From the IMG/VR virus record IMGVR_UViG_3300017971_000841, positions 1 through 21,238 of that record: 21,238 nucleotides of DNA; one strand, given 5' to 3'. This DNA comes from a virus. A program made the position numbers and the translations under genes. The notes below the pieces were generated by a model. It was not told the origin of the DNA and searched no databases. It saw only the letters and a list, made by a program, of their open reading frames with translations. Shown here one piece after another: positions 7,465 through 14,363 of this stretch; positions within the stretch are counted from its first letter, which is position 1; every line of letters starts with the position of its first letter.

Positions 7465-7776
7465 ATGGACCAGATCATTCCAGTTAGTCAAGTAGTCACG
7501 TTGCAAAATCTTGTTGTCATTTTGGTGATTCAAGGTGTGCTCGAGGCTATTAAGGCTACTCTGAGAAAACTGAAAGTGTTGGACAAGAAGGGTATTCAAA
7601 TTATTCTTCCATACTCACCAATGCTTCTTGGTGCAGCTATTGCATTTATTCCTGGTGCGTTGGTTGCTGATAGTCTTGGAGCACGCATCATGCTCGGTGT
7701 AGCGCTTGGTGCTATTGGTGGTCAGGTGTGGAAGATTTTCCATACGAAGATAAGTGTCCTTAAAGGGAAAGTTTGA
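7465..7776 (+). CDS. Holin-like small membrane protein
   Basis: This 103-residue protein has two or three membrane helices: about residues 10-28 (VVTLQNLVVILVIQGVLEAI), 45-66 (QIILPYSPMLLGAAIAFIPG) and 73-90 (ARIMLGVALGAIGGQVW), with basic ends and a Lys-rich C-terminus. Size, topology and charge fit phage holins, which open the inner membrane for lysis. I chose the ATG at 7465, with GGGAGAG before it, over the in-frame TTG at 7450 that would overlap the preceding stop. Its stop shares bases with the next start (TGATG at 7774-7778), coupling it to the spanin-like genes. No endolysin gene is in the window. Function is inferred. Confidence 0.6.
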   Translation: MDQIIPVSQVVTLQNLVVILVIQGVLEAIKATLRKLKVLDKKGIQIILPYSPMLLGAAIAFIPGALVADSLGARIMLGVALGAIGGQVWKIFHTKISVLKGKV

Positions 7777-8132
7777 TGTCCTTCAGTTTGATAGTCAGCT
7801 GGATCAAGACCAATGCAGTCAAAATACTGCTAGTAGTTTTGCTTGTTCTCACTCTTGTGTTGGTGGCTTGTGCTTGGTGGCTTAAGATAAAGGGTTTTAA
7901 GGTTAGTGATTTACTTCTTCGTTTGCAGGTGGCTAATGCGAAGAATGAAATGAATCACCTGCAAACGAAGAAGGCAGTTTTAGAAACAAAAAAGAATTTT
8001 ACTAAAGAACAAATGCAAGAAATTGAGAATGAAATCAAAGAAGAGCATAAGAAGATTGAAAGAGGTAAGATGAAGATAGAGGGGATGAGTGATGATGAAG
8101 TTGCTCGCCGTTTTACTGAGCTTGGCTTTTAG
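7776..8132 (+). CDS. Membrane-anchored coiled-coil protein, candidate inner-membrane spanin
   Basis: The 118-residue protein has one N-terminal membrane helix (about 16-37, VKILLVVLLVLTLVLVACAWW). A long charged helix follows (about 45-100, rich in Lys, Glu and Gln), the layout of Rz-type i-spanins. The ATG at 7776 overlaps the previous TGA. The next gene starts out of frame inside this one (8092) and overlaps it by 41 bases, reminiscent of Rz/Rz1 nesting. The coding region contains a perfect 18-bp inverted repeat at 7914-7973 that encodes part of the coiled coil. The spanin role is inferred from topology and neighbours; other membrane coiled-coil virion proteins would look similar. Confidence 0.55.
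   Translation: MSFSLIVSWIKTNAVKILLVVLLVLTLVLVACAWWLKIKGFKVSDLLLRLQVANAKNEMNHLQTKKAVLETKKNFTKEQMQEIENEIKEEHKKIERGKMKIEGMSDDEVARRFTELGF
7914..7973 (+). repeat. Perfect 18-bp inverted repeat with 24-nt loop, inside a gene
   Basis: CTTCTTCGTTTGCAGGTG (7914-7931) is exactly reverse-complementary to CACCTGCAAACGAAGAAG (7956-7973), separated by 24 bases. It lies wholly inside the reading frame of the 7776 gene. A match this long is far beyond chance for a window of this size. In mRNA it would be a very stable stem-loop, and in single-stranded DNA a hairpin. Two similar elements occur at 11932-11995 and 13777-13827. Confidence 0.95.
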
Positions 8133-8535
8133 TCAAGTAGTATTTGCGGCAGAAAAATGTACGAATACTGAAGGTGAAGAGTTAATTTGTTTTAAACCTG
8201 ATAAAGCAAAAGAATTATTAGCAGTTGTTCAAGAAGAAAAACCAAGTTTAGAAAGACAAATTGAATTATTAAAGAAAGAATTAAAATTACAAAAAGAGTT
8301 AACAGAACATACTGAAGAACAATTGAAAGTTGAAAGAGAAGAAAATGTACAATGGAAACGAAATTATGAAGATGCGTTGAGAGATGTTGAAGATAAAAGA
8401 AGGAAAGTTGATTTTAGAAAAGATATTGGTATTTATACTCATCTTGGTATGTTTGTTTTAGGTGCTGCAATTGGTGGAGTAGTAATGTATTGTTCTTCTT
8501 TATTATTGTCTAACACACTACAGAAAGGTAACTAA
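8092..8535 (+). CDS. Exported coiled-coil protein with C-terminal membrane helix, spanin-partner candidate
   Basis: The 147-residue protein starts with a clear signal peptide (MMKLLAVLLSLAFSQVVFA, probable cleavage before AEK). Cys23 and Cys33 follow and could form a periplasmic disulfide. Residues about 40-105 are a Glu/Lys/Gln coiled coil, and about 117-137 is a membrane helix. There is no lipobox, so it is not a classic Rz1 lipoprotein. The ATG at 8092 has AGAGGGG upstream; GTG 8089 and ATG 8095 are alternatives. It overlaps the preceding gene out of frame by 41 bases, as spanin pairs often do. Coiled coils on both partners would allow complex formation. The function is inferred, and the C-terminal anchor argues for caution. 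Confidence 0.55.
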   Translation: MMKLLAVLLSLAFSQVVFAAEKCTNTEGEELICFKPDKAKELLAVVQEEKPSLERQIELLKKELKLQKELTEHTEEQLKVEREENVQWKRNYEDALRDVEDKRRKVDFRKDIGIYTHLGMFVLGAAIGGVVMYCSSLLLSNTLQKGN

Positions 8536-8536
8536 A

Positions 8537-9202
8537 ATGGCTAAGGAAGAACTTGGAGTTCTCAGAGATAGAGCACAAAAATATAACAATCAGATCGATG
8601 GTGACGATCTAACTACTCAAAGAACTACTGGTAGTATTCCAACTGCTGGTTTTAGAAGAGTAGATGTGGCTGTCAATTTTGTTAGAAATGTTGTTGATAA
8701 AATTACAATTGGACATTTATCAAGTAGTCATATTGAACAAGTTCTTGATGAATCTGCTTTGCCAGTGCTTGAATTGAAAGATGTTTCGTATGAGAAAAAT
8801 GTAACTGATAGTACGTTATTTAAATTTGGAATGGATATAAATGCTGAGAGTACAACATTTACTTTTGACGCATTAAGTGCTGCTGTTGAAGCAACTGTTT
8901 TTTCTGGTGTTGGTCTTGATGATGCTACTTCTGGGGGCACTTTTTCTGGTTCAGAACCTACTGAATATCTTGTTGAGATTGATGGTACAGGCACTCCTGA
9001 TACTTTTAAATGGTCAAAAAATGGTGGTTCTACTTGGGAAGCAACAGGAGTAAATATTACTGGAGCTGCTCAAACACTTGATAGTGGAGTTACTATTACG
9101 TTTACTGCTACTACTGGTCATACAAGTGGCGATCAATGGACAATTAAAGGTGGTTATGGAAGTGTAACTGATACTATTACAGTCGATGTTTTCTTAAGAT
9201 AA
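8537..9202 (+). CDS. Beta-rich virion protein, probable fibre or baseplate component
   Basis: The 221-residue protein has an N-terminal helix-containing part (MAKEELGVLRDRAQKYNNQ...) and a beta centre. Residues about 133-206 form a domain that recurs in phage tail proteins: GGTFSGSEPTEYLVEIDG, then TFKWSKNGGSTWEATGVNITG, TLDSGVTITFTATTGH and SGDQWTI. This has the look of a carbohydrate-binding or structural beta-sandwich repeat. It ends in a short strand TITVDVFLR. It begins one base after the preceding stop. The role as a fibre or decoration protein is inferred from domain type and from the following run of similar genes. Confidence 0.65.
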   Translation: MAKEELGVLRDRAQKYNNQIDGDDLTTQRTTGSIPTAGFRRVDVAVNFVRNVVDKITIGHLSSSHIEQVLDESALPVLELKDVSYEKNVTDSTLFKFGMDINAESTTFTFDALSAAVEATVFSGVGLDDATSGGTFSGSEPTEYLVEIDGTGTPDTFKWSKNGGSTWEATGVNITGAAQTLDSGVTITFTATTGHTSGDQWTIKGGYGSVTDTITVDVFLR

Positions 9203-9229
9203 TCTTTTGTTAGGAATTCGGAGGCTGTT

Positions 9230-9568
9230 ATGACATGTGATGCAACAACACTAGAATACTATATTAGTGATAGATTGCCTGAAATACAGGTTACTTATTA
9301 TTATTATGATGATAATGATGAGAGACAACCAGTAGATCTTACTAGTTTCCAAGCTTTTGAACTTCATGTAAATATGGAAACTGCTCCTAAATCTCAAGCT
9401 GGAACAGTTGTTGTTGCAACTGAAGGAACTTTTAAATTTCCATTTGATTCTGGTTTCTTTGATGAAGCTGGTATATTTGATAGTGAGATTATGATTCGTG
9501 ATGATAATGGTCTTGAAATTACTTATCCATTTGTTCAGTTTGATGTTAAGGAGAGGATTTATCCTTGA
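9230..9568 (+). CDS. Small Ig-like baseplate/fibre protein (BppU N-terminal-like)
   Basis: The 112-residue protein matches the pattern of the N-terminal domain of baseplate upper proteins. An opening strand with charged turn (QVTYYYYDDNDERQPVDLTSFQAFELHV) is followed by GTVVVATEGTFKFPFDSGFF. The third part, GIFDSEIMIRDDNGLEITYPFVQFDVKE, is the 'G.y..ei...d..G.....p....v.V' strand set. It is a single domain with no extension. The ATG at 9230 follows TCGGAGG. The end overlaps the next start (TTGA at 9565-9568), so the two products are probably made together and may bind each other. Confidence 0.65.
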   Translation: MTCDATTLEYYISDRLPEIQVTYYYYDDNDERQPVDLTSFQAFELHVNMETAPKSQAGTVVVATEGTFKFPFDSGFFDEAGIFDSEIMIRDDNGLEITYPFVQFDVKERIYP

Positions 9569-10185
9569 CGATTGAGATAACTAAGGGACCAAACAACATT
9601 GAACTTACAAGAGGACATATTTCAGTTAGTATTCCTCTTCGTAGTAGTTCTGTTGAATTGGCAAAAGGAGACAATGAGGTAACTGTATCTAGACCTAACT
9701 TTGAAGCTGATGTATTTAAAAATAATGATGATCAATGTCTTGTTAATTTAATACCTGCTGAAGTTCCAGCAGTAGATGTTGCGAGAGCAGAAAATGATAT
9801 ATCAATTACTAGAGAAGAATTACATGCTGATGTAAGTAGACAGTGTAATAATTTAGAAATAGTAAGAGATTATCCTGAATATTTATTACAATTACAATCA
9901 GCTGTTTATTCAAGCAGTACTACTGAAAATCAAAAATTCAATATAGAATTAATTGGAACTAAAGATGGTTCAAATAGAGTTTTTACTACTCCAGATTTTT
10001 TTATTGTTGATACAATTCGTTTTTATAGAAATGGTGTTAGACAAATGATAGGAACTGGTAACGATTATACTGTTTCTGAAAGTGGAGGACCTGGGACTGG
10101 ATACGATACTTTAACGTTTGAATCTTCTTGCCCAGCTCCATTATCTTGGGAAAATTTGGTGTCAGATTACATCGAGGAAACCTAA
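9565..10185 (+). CDS. Fibre-like protein with three 21-residue repeats
   Basis: The 206-residue protein probably starts at TTG 9565, since AAGGAGAGG lies 8 bases upstream and the start overlaps the previous TGA. Residues 3-23, 30-50 and 70-90 form three repeats of pattern [IV]-[ED]-[ILV]-[TA]-[KR]-x-x-x-N-x-[IV]-[ETS]-[LVI]-[TS]-R, each a likely pair of beta strands. Residues about 120-205 resemble the 'KDG.N..F.T......t...y.NGvrq..G.dYtv' domain common at the ends of phage fibre proteins. A role in fibre assembly or attachment is inferred. Confidence 0.65.
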   Translation: MTIEITKGPNNIELTRGHISVSIPLRSSSVELAKGDNEVTVSRPNFEADVFKNNDDQCLVNLIPAEVPAVDVARAENDISITREELHADVSRQCNNLEIVRDYPEYLLQLQSAVYSSSTTENQKFNIELIGTKDGSNRVFTTPDFFIVDTIRFYRNGVRQMIGTGNDYTVSESGGPGTGYDTLTFESSCPAPLSWENLVSDYIEET

Positions 10186-10209
10186 CGGTAGAGGAAAGGG
10201 AAAAAAGAA

Positions 10210-11820
10210 ATGGGCAGAACATTCATTCGTCAGGACGCACAGATTAGGGAGAGTGTTACATACACAGATTCAAGAAGTCCTAGTCTTGCAAATTATGAAA
10301 CAAATGCTTCAGATCTTGAGTATGATCTGAATAGTATTCGTTCTCAGCTTCAGAACTTTCTGAATAGGAATGGTGCAAGTTTTCCGACTGACAATTGGTA
10401 TGATGATATTACTCAGCCAACTACGCTTGAAAATGGTACGATTCGTGGTATTGATGCAATCAATGGTGCGCTTCATGTTGTAGAAAAGAAGCGTGTTCTT
10501 CGTGATGTAGCAAAGGTTGGAACCGATGTTTCAGTTCCTGCTACTCAAAACTTTTTTGTTTTAGGAGCTGGTGAGCTTCCTTCAAATACAACAGGTGCTA
10601 TTGGTGCAGTGACAACACTTGGCACTGTTGTCGCTTACCATACTGGAACATTTGGTACCCATTCTTTGGATGAAGTTGCTGGTACAAATGCTCTGAGTCC
10701 AAAGAACTTGATGCCTATCGTGGATGCAGATACTGGCGATCCAATTCTTTCAAGTGGTCGTCAGGTGTGGGGTCTGTTCCAGTCTGAGTCGAACACAGAT
10801 GGTTTTACAATGACTGGTACGACACCAACTCGTGTCCAGATCAGTTTTGTGAGACCAAACAGCACTTTCGACGATCTTGAAGCATGTCCAGTTGCTGATA
10901 TTGAAAGTACTGACATTAATTATACAAGTCGTGAACGTGTCAGACTTGAGGATTTGAATGAGCAAGATTTCTTGAAAGGAGCAGTTATTGACACACCTGC
11001 TTCTGCTTCTGTGACTCGTCAGTCTGCATATGATGGTCAGGGAACGACTCCTGTTGACTTAACAACGAATGCTACTCTTGATCTTGAGGGAGCAGGACTT
11101 GTTTGGGCTATTCGTGATGATGCTGAGGCAACTCTTTTCAGCATTACAGAAGGTTCGTCTGGTAGCACAAGCACTGTTACAGTTGCAGCTGATGTCGATA
11201 ACTTTGATGTCGATGCTGTTGACAATGATTTTCTAAATGGTGCTAGTTTCGATACAGGTGCTGCTGGAACAACAATTAATGTTGGTGTTACTGCCAATCA
11301 AATTGACAGTGGCGGCGCATTGACTGTTGCTTCTGGTGGAAGTGCAGATTTGACACTGAACGCTTCGAATGAGTTCAGTTTCATTGATACAAACAAAAGC
11401 GGTTCTACTTATTCTGGCAATCTCAAGTTGTCTGATTCGAGTGGGGAATGGGATAACTACGAGACAGAGTTTGGTGAGGTTTCACTTCTCAACGCTATTG
11501 TTCAAGCAAAGACGACAGCATCTCGTGTTAAGGGATATGCGACTCTTCAAAACAATGTTGCTGCTGACACAGATGTTGATGCCACTACATCAGGTAATCT
11601 TGATGTTGACCTTCCTGACTATTCTGGTGTCAGTAGTTTCGTTACTGATTGTGATGTTTACCTCAATGGTGAACTTCTTCGGAACGGAGCTGATGCTGCT
11701 GCCAATCACGATGTCTATCCTGGAACAACACCGAGCCAGGGTATGCTGAAGTTTGAGTTTGCACTCCTTGGTACAGGTTCAAAGCCTGACCAGTTGTGTA
11801 TGATTGTTTGGGGTGGTTAG
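10210..11820 (+). CDS. Large tail fibre-like structural protein
   Basis: The 536-residue protein has an N-terminus (FIRQDAQIRESVTYTDSRSP..., NASDLEYDLNSIRSQLQNFLNR...NWYDD) of the kind seen in many phage fibre and receptor-binding proteins. There a short helical trunk follows an attachment segment. A beta region resembling a virion domain spans residues about 85-260. A Gly/Ser/Thr/Asp-rich repetitive section follows (about 270-390), then a C-terminal DVYLNGELLRNGADAA.. unit of the same class as that in the preceding gene. The ATG follows AGAGGAAAGGG. Codon use is more C/G-ending than in its fibre neighbours, suggesting a more abundant virion protein. Confidence 0.75.
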   Translation: MGRTFIRQDAQIRESVTYTDSRSPSLANYETNASDLEYDLNSIRSQLQNFLNRNGASFPTDNWYDDITQPTTLENGTIRGIDAINGALHVVEKKRVLRDVAKVGTDVSVPATQNFFVLGAGELPSNTTGAIGAVTTLGTVVAYHTGTFGTHSLDEVAGTNALSPKNLMPIVDADTGDPILSSGRQVWGLFQSESNTDGFTMTGTTPTRVQISFVRPNSTFDDLEACPVADIESTDINYTSRERVRLEDLNEQDFLKGAVIDTPASASVTRQSAYDGQGTTPVDLTTNATLDLEGAGLVWAIRDDAEATLFSITEGSSGSTSTVTVAADVDNFDVDAVDNDFLNGASFDTGAAGTTINVGVTANQIDSGGALTVASGGSADLTLNASNEFSFIDTNKSGSTYSGNLKLSDSSGEWDNYETEFGEVSLLNAIVQAKTTASRVKGYATLQNNVAADTDVDATTSGNLDVDLPDYSGVSSFVTDCDVYLNGELLRNGADAAANHDVYPGTTPSQGMLKFEFALLGTGSKPDQLCMIVWGG

Positions 11821-11864
11821 AAATAGCTAGCTTGAAAAAGTATAAAAGAAAATAAGAGGAAACC

Positions 11865-12425
11865 ATGAATCCAGAGAAGTCAAAACTGAAGATAATGATT
11901 GCTAATGATTTTGGTGTGTCGATAGAAGATCGCTTGGAAGGAGAGCTGAAGGCTGCAAATGAATTGGCAGGTGCGTCTTCAGCTCTCCGCCAAGCATCTA
12001 AAAAAGTTCCTTTGGAACTTTGTGCAAAAGTTAGTGAAGAATTTGAAAAAGGAGAAATTAAAGACGGGATGCAATCACATCATATTGCACAACTTGTGAA
12101 AAAATATTTAATTCGAGCTGGAGATTTTCTAAATCATCTTGCTGATGTTGAACAACAGAAAGCTGTTTCTCAATTTGGGAGAGCAGCTGGTCTTCAAGAA
12201 GCTGTCAAGATGATAAAGAAAGTACAAGAAGAAGAAAATGAACGTCTTCAAGGATTTTCGTCTGTTTCTGATGATAAACTCAGGACAGCATCTTCAATTG
12301 CAAGAGCCGAGCATGGTACGGCAGCTGAAAGAAAAAAAATCGCTGAAGATAAAAAGAAAAAAACAACAAAAAAGAAAACTACTAGAAAGAAGACTTCCAA
12401 GAAGAAAGTAAAACTGAATGACTAG
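11865..12425 (+). CDS. Unknown helical protein with Lys-rich tail
   Basis: I do not recognise this 186-residue protein. Residues 1-140 are predicted to be almost entirely helical (DRLEGELKAANELAGASSALRQASKK, HIAQLVKKYLIRAGDFLNHLADVEQQKAVSQFGRAAGLQEAVKMIKK). The last 30 residues are a Lys/Thr run (KKKTTRKKTSKKKVKLND) like a histone H1-type tail, which suggests nucleic-acid contact. The gene begins after AAGAGGAAACC. An 18-bp inverted repeat lies at 11932-11995, 67 bases after the start codon. The end overlaps the next gene by 8 bases. A DNA-binding or assembly-chaperone role would be speculation. Confidence 0.75.
   Translation: MNPEKSKLKIMIANDFGVSIEDRLEGELKAANELAGASSALRQASKKVPLELCAKVSEEFEKGEIKDGMQSHHIAQLVKKYLIRAGDFLNHLADVEQQKAVSQFGRAAGLQEAVKMIKKVQEEENERLQGFSSVSDDKLRTASSIARAEHGTAAERKKIAEDKKKKTTKKKTTRKKTSKKKVKLND
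11932..11995 (+). repeat. Near-perfect 18-bp inverted repeat with 25-nt loop, inside a gene
   Basis: GCTTGG-AA-GGAGAGCTGAAG (11932-11951) pairs with CTTCAGCTCTCC-G-CCAAGC (11977-11995): 12 plus 6 perfect pairs broken by an AA/G internal loop, around a 25-base loop. It encodes part of the helical N-terminus of the host gene. It has the same architecture as the perfect repeat at 7914-7973. Confidence 0.93.
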
Positions 12426-12903
12426 TGGTATTAGAGGCGAGACAGTTGATGAAATTCTTTGGTTGGAACAAACTAGTTCTCCAACCGAAGAAGGTATGAC
12501 TAGATATGTAAGTGGGAGTTTTGAATTTGTAGATAGCAGTGGTGTATTCGATCCTAGAACTGGTGGTGGTGGAATTTCAGAAGCACAACATAAAGTGCTT
12601 CGACAGCTAATACACTTTATTGATGATGGACCAGCAGAAGGTTTTACTAGTGGAGCATATAAAGAAACAACTCCTACAGGATCTCTTTTCCCAACAGCAG
12701 AAGTTTGGTATACAGATTCTGGTAAAACAGATAAAATAGTTGAATTATTAACAACATGGACAGCTATTAATCCTACACAAGAAAAATGGAAAATATATGA
12801 TACAGATGGATCTACTGTTTTATGGACAATTACTGATGCTATTTCTTATTCTGGCGTTGTTGAAACAAATAGAACTAGAACTATAACATCTGGTGATGCA
12901 TAA
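12418..12903 (+). CDS. Fibre/receptor-binding-like protein
   Basis: The 161-residue protein contains a block I associate with phage fibre proteins: SEAQHKVLRQLIHFIDDGPAEGFTSGAYKETTP, residues about 54-86. A beta domain follows (FPTAEVWYTDSGKTDKIVELLTTW, then KWKIYDTDGSTVLWTITDAISYSGVVETNRTRTI). No signal peptide is present. It overlaps the previous gene by 8 bases and the next start by one base (TAATG), so the three are likely translated together. The precise role (fibre subunit or adaptor) is not shown by the sequence. The mRNA can fold into hairpins at 12457-12490 and 12580-12620. Confidence 0.68.
   Translation: MTSGIRGETVDEILWLEQTSSPTEEGMTRYVSGSFEFVDSSGVFDPRTGGGGISEAQHKVLRQLIHFIDDGPAEGFTSGAYKETTPTGSLFPTAEVWYTDSGKTDKIVELLTTWTAINPTQEKWKIYDTDGSTVLWTITDAISYSGVVETNRTRTITSGDA
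12457..12490 (+). other. Eleven-pair hairpin (one G-U) near gene start
   Basis: CTTTGGTTGGA (12457-12467) pairs with TCCAACCGAAG (12480-12490) with one G-U pair and a 12-base loop. It begins 40 bases after the ATG of the 12418 gene. The G-U pair suggests selection at RNA level, if it is functional. Confidence 0.45.
12580..12620 (+). other. Two mutually exclusive hairpins
   Basis: GAAGCAC (12580-12586) pairs with GTGCTTC (12595-12601). Alternatively ATAAAGTG (12590-12597) pairs with CACTTTAT (12613-12620). Both use 12595-12597, so only one can form at a time, as in an attenuator-like switch. Both stems are perfect but short (7 and 8 bp) and may be coincidental. Confidence 0.3.
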
Positions 12904-14363
12904 TGGCTAAATCACCTGCATCTGTTATTGTTGATTACACTACTCCAGATAATAAAGCTGGAGTTAATTCTAGTGGCCAGTTATCTATTCAGAATCCACC
13001 TAATTTAGATGCTGCTATCTCAACGAGAGCGACTGAATCAACACTTTCATCAGTATTATCGCAACTTGATATTACATTAGCTCAACTGAGAGATGCTATA
13101 CGAGGAACTAGCGATAAAACACTAACTGATCTTGAAACAACTCTTGATTCAATTAAAGATGATGGAATCAAAAAAATTACTGATCAATTGCCTGCTGGTA
13201 CTAATGAGATTGGTTTAGTTGCTCAAGGTACTAAAGCTTTAACAACAGCTGCGTGGCCAATAACATTACAATCTCGTACTGATGGCGATGATGTAGTAAT
13301 GGATGAAGGCACGGCTTTAGGTTCAGCTCGTCCAGGTATTGTTGTACAACATTGCGATCTTGATGGAAATGCATCTATACCAAAAGCTTCATCTCTTGAT
13401 ACAGGTAATAGTTCTACAGCTCAGCTTAATACTGATGCTGCTTTTATTGGTACAGGTGTTGATTGTATTGGTTATTCATCTGTAGCCATTACAATACATT
13501 CTGATAAAGATAGCGCTGTAGATGGTATGAAATTTCAATTTTCAATGGATAATACTAATTGGGATGATAGTTATAATTTTAATTTGGAAGCCAGCAGTTC
13601 TCAAACAAGACGTTTTCAATTTCCAATTTGTGCTAGATATTTTAGGTTTAATTATACTAATGGTTCAGAGACTACTACTGAATTTCGTGTTCAAACAATT
13701 CTTCATAGACAAAATATTTTAACATCAATTCATCGTGTCGAGAATGTTGTTAAGGAAGATCGAAGCGCACAACTTGTGAAGTCTGTACTTATCGCTCAGC
13801 GTGAAGGAGCTGTTAGTACAGACTTCAATCCAATTTACGCTGATGTTAGTGGTAATCTTAAAGTTACAACGATTGGTACAGATATTCCATCAAATCCATC
13901 AGACCTTGTACTTGAATTTCTTGAGAATGGTGGTAGTGAAAATATGCTAGTTGATGGAACAACGCCTGTTTCTTTTAAAAGTGGACCGACAATTACTGAT
14001 GAAGTTTGGTCTATTCGTGAATTATTATTAACTTTTTCTGCTGATGATTTTACATTTGATGGCTTATCATTTGGTCCAAATGCGAAACTTACTAATGGTT
14101 TTGTTGTTGAAGTAGTTAAAGATTCAGTAACAACTGAAGTTTTTTGTGTCAAACAAAATGAAGATTTTCTTCGTGTTCCTGGTCGAACTCCTCTTGTAAA
14201 TAATACTGGTCCAAAAGATATTCTTGGAGCAGGACTTGCATTTCAAGGACTTGTTTTAAATGAAGCTACTAGTGATGTTGTACAAATAAGAATTAGAGAT
14301 AATCTTACGTCTGTTAAGTATAAATATCTTACAGCTACATTGTTTGCTGTTAAGGTGTCATAA
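12903..14363 (+). CDS. Large fibre-like protein with C-terminal recognition domain
   Basis: The 486-residue protein starts with a short virion-docking segment and a helical linker (LDAAISTRATESTLSSVLSQLDITLAQLRDAI) of the type that links fibre domains. A beta-sandwich at about 185-270 (DCIGYSSVAITIHSDKDSAVDGMKFQFSMDNTNWDDSY...ARYFRFNYTN) resembles galactose-binding or fibre-head domains. The C-terminal 165 residues (VLEFLENGGSENMLVDG...IRIRDNLTSVKYKYLTATLF) form a domain that appears shared with the next gene. The start overlaps the previous stop (TAATG). The 13777-13827 inverted repeat lies within it. Confidence 0.72.
   Translation: MAKSPASVIVDYTTPDNKAGVNSSGQLSIQNPPNLDAAISTRATESTLSSVLSQLDITLAQLRDAIRGTSDKTLTDLETTLDSIKDDGIKKITDQLPAGTNEIGLVAQGTKALTTAAWPITLQSRTDGDDVVMDEGTALGSARPGIVVQHCDLDGNASIPKASSLDTGNSSTAQLNTDAAFIGTGVDCIGYSSVAITIHSDKDSAVDGMKFQFSMDNTNWDDSYNFNLEASSSQTRRFQFPICARYFRFNYTNGSETTTEFRVQTILHRQNILTSIHRVENVVKEDRSAQLVKSVLIAQREGAVSTDFNPIYADVSGNLKVTTIGTDIPSNPSDLVLEFLENGGSENMLVDGTTPVSFKSGPTITDEVWSIRELLLTFSADDFTFDGLSFGPNAKLTNGFVVEVVKDSVTTEVFCVKQNEDFLRVPGRTPLVNNTGPKDILGAGLAFQGLVLNEATSDVVQIRIRDNLTSVKYKYLTATLFAVKVS
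13777..13827 (+). repeat. Perfect 13-bp inverted repeat with 25-nt loop, inside a gene
   Basis: TGAAGTCTGTACT (13777-13789) is exactly reverse-complementary to AGTACAGACTTCA (13815-13827), with 25 bases between. Inside the loop CAGC and GCTG can pair to extend the structure. It lies in the fibre gene at the junction between its middle and C-terminal domains. It belongs with the elements at 7914 and 11932 by architecture. Confidence 0.9.

Noticed and set aside
10118-10330. Plus-strand frame overlapping two fibre genes
   Set aside because: It bridges the end of one and the start of the next fibre gene in a different frame; both genes have better starts and domains.
7914-13827. Inverted repeats as integron attC sites, IS ends or CRISPR repeats
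   Set aside because: The arms differ in sequence, there is no transposase, integrase or cas gene, no target duplication is seen, and all lie in intact reading frames.
14123-14145. TTCAGT/ACTGAA hairpin followed by six T residues in the fibre gene
   Set aside because: The stem is only 6 bp and AT-rich; such matches are expected in this composition.
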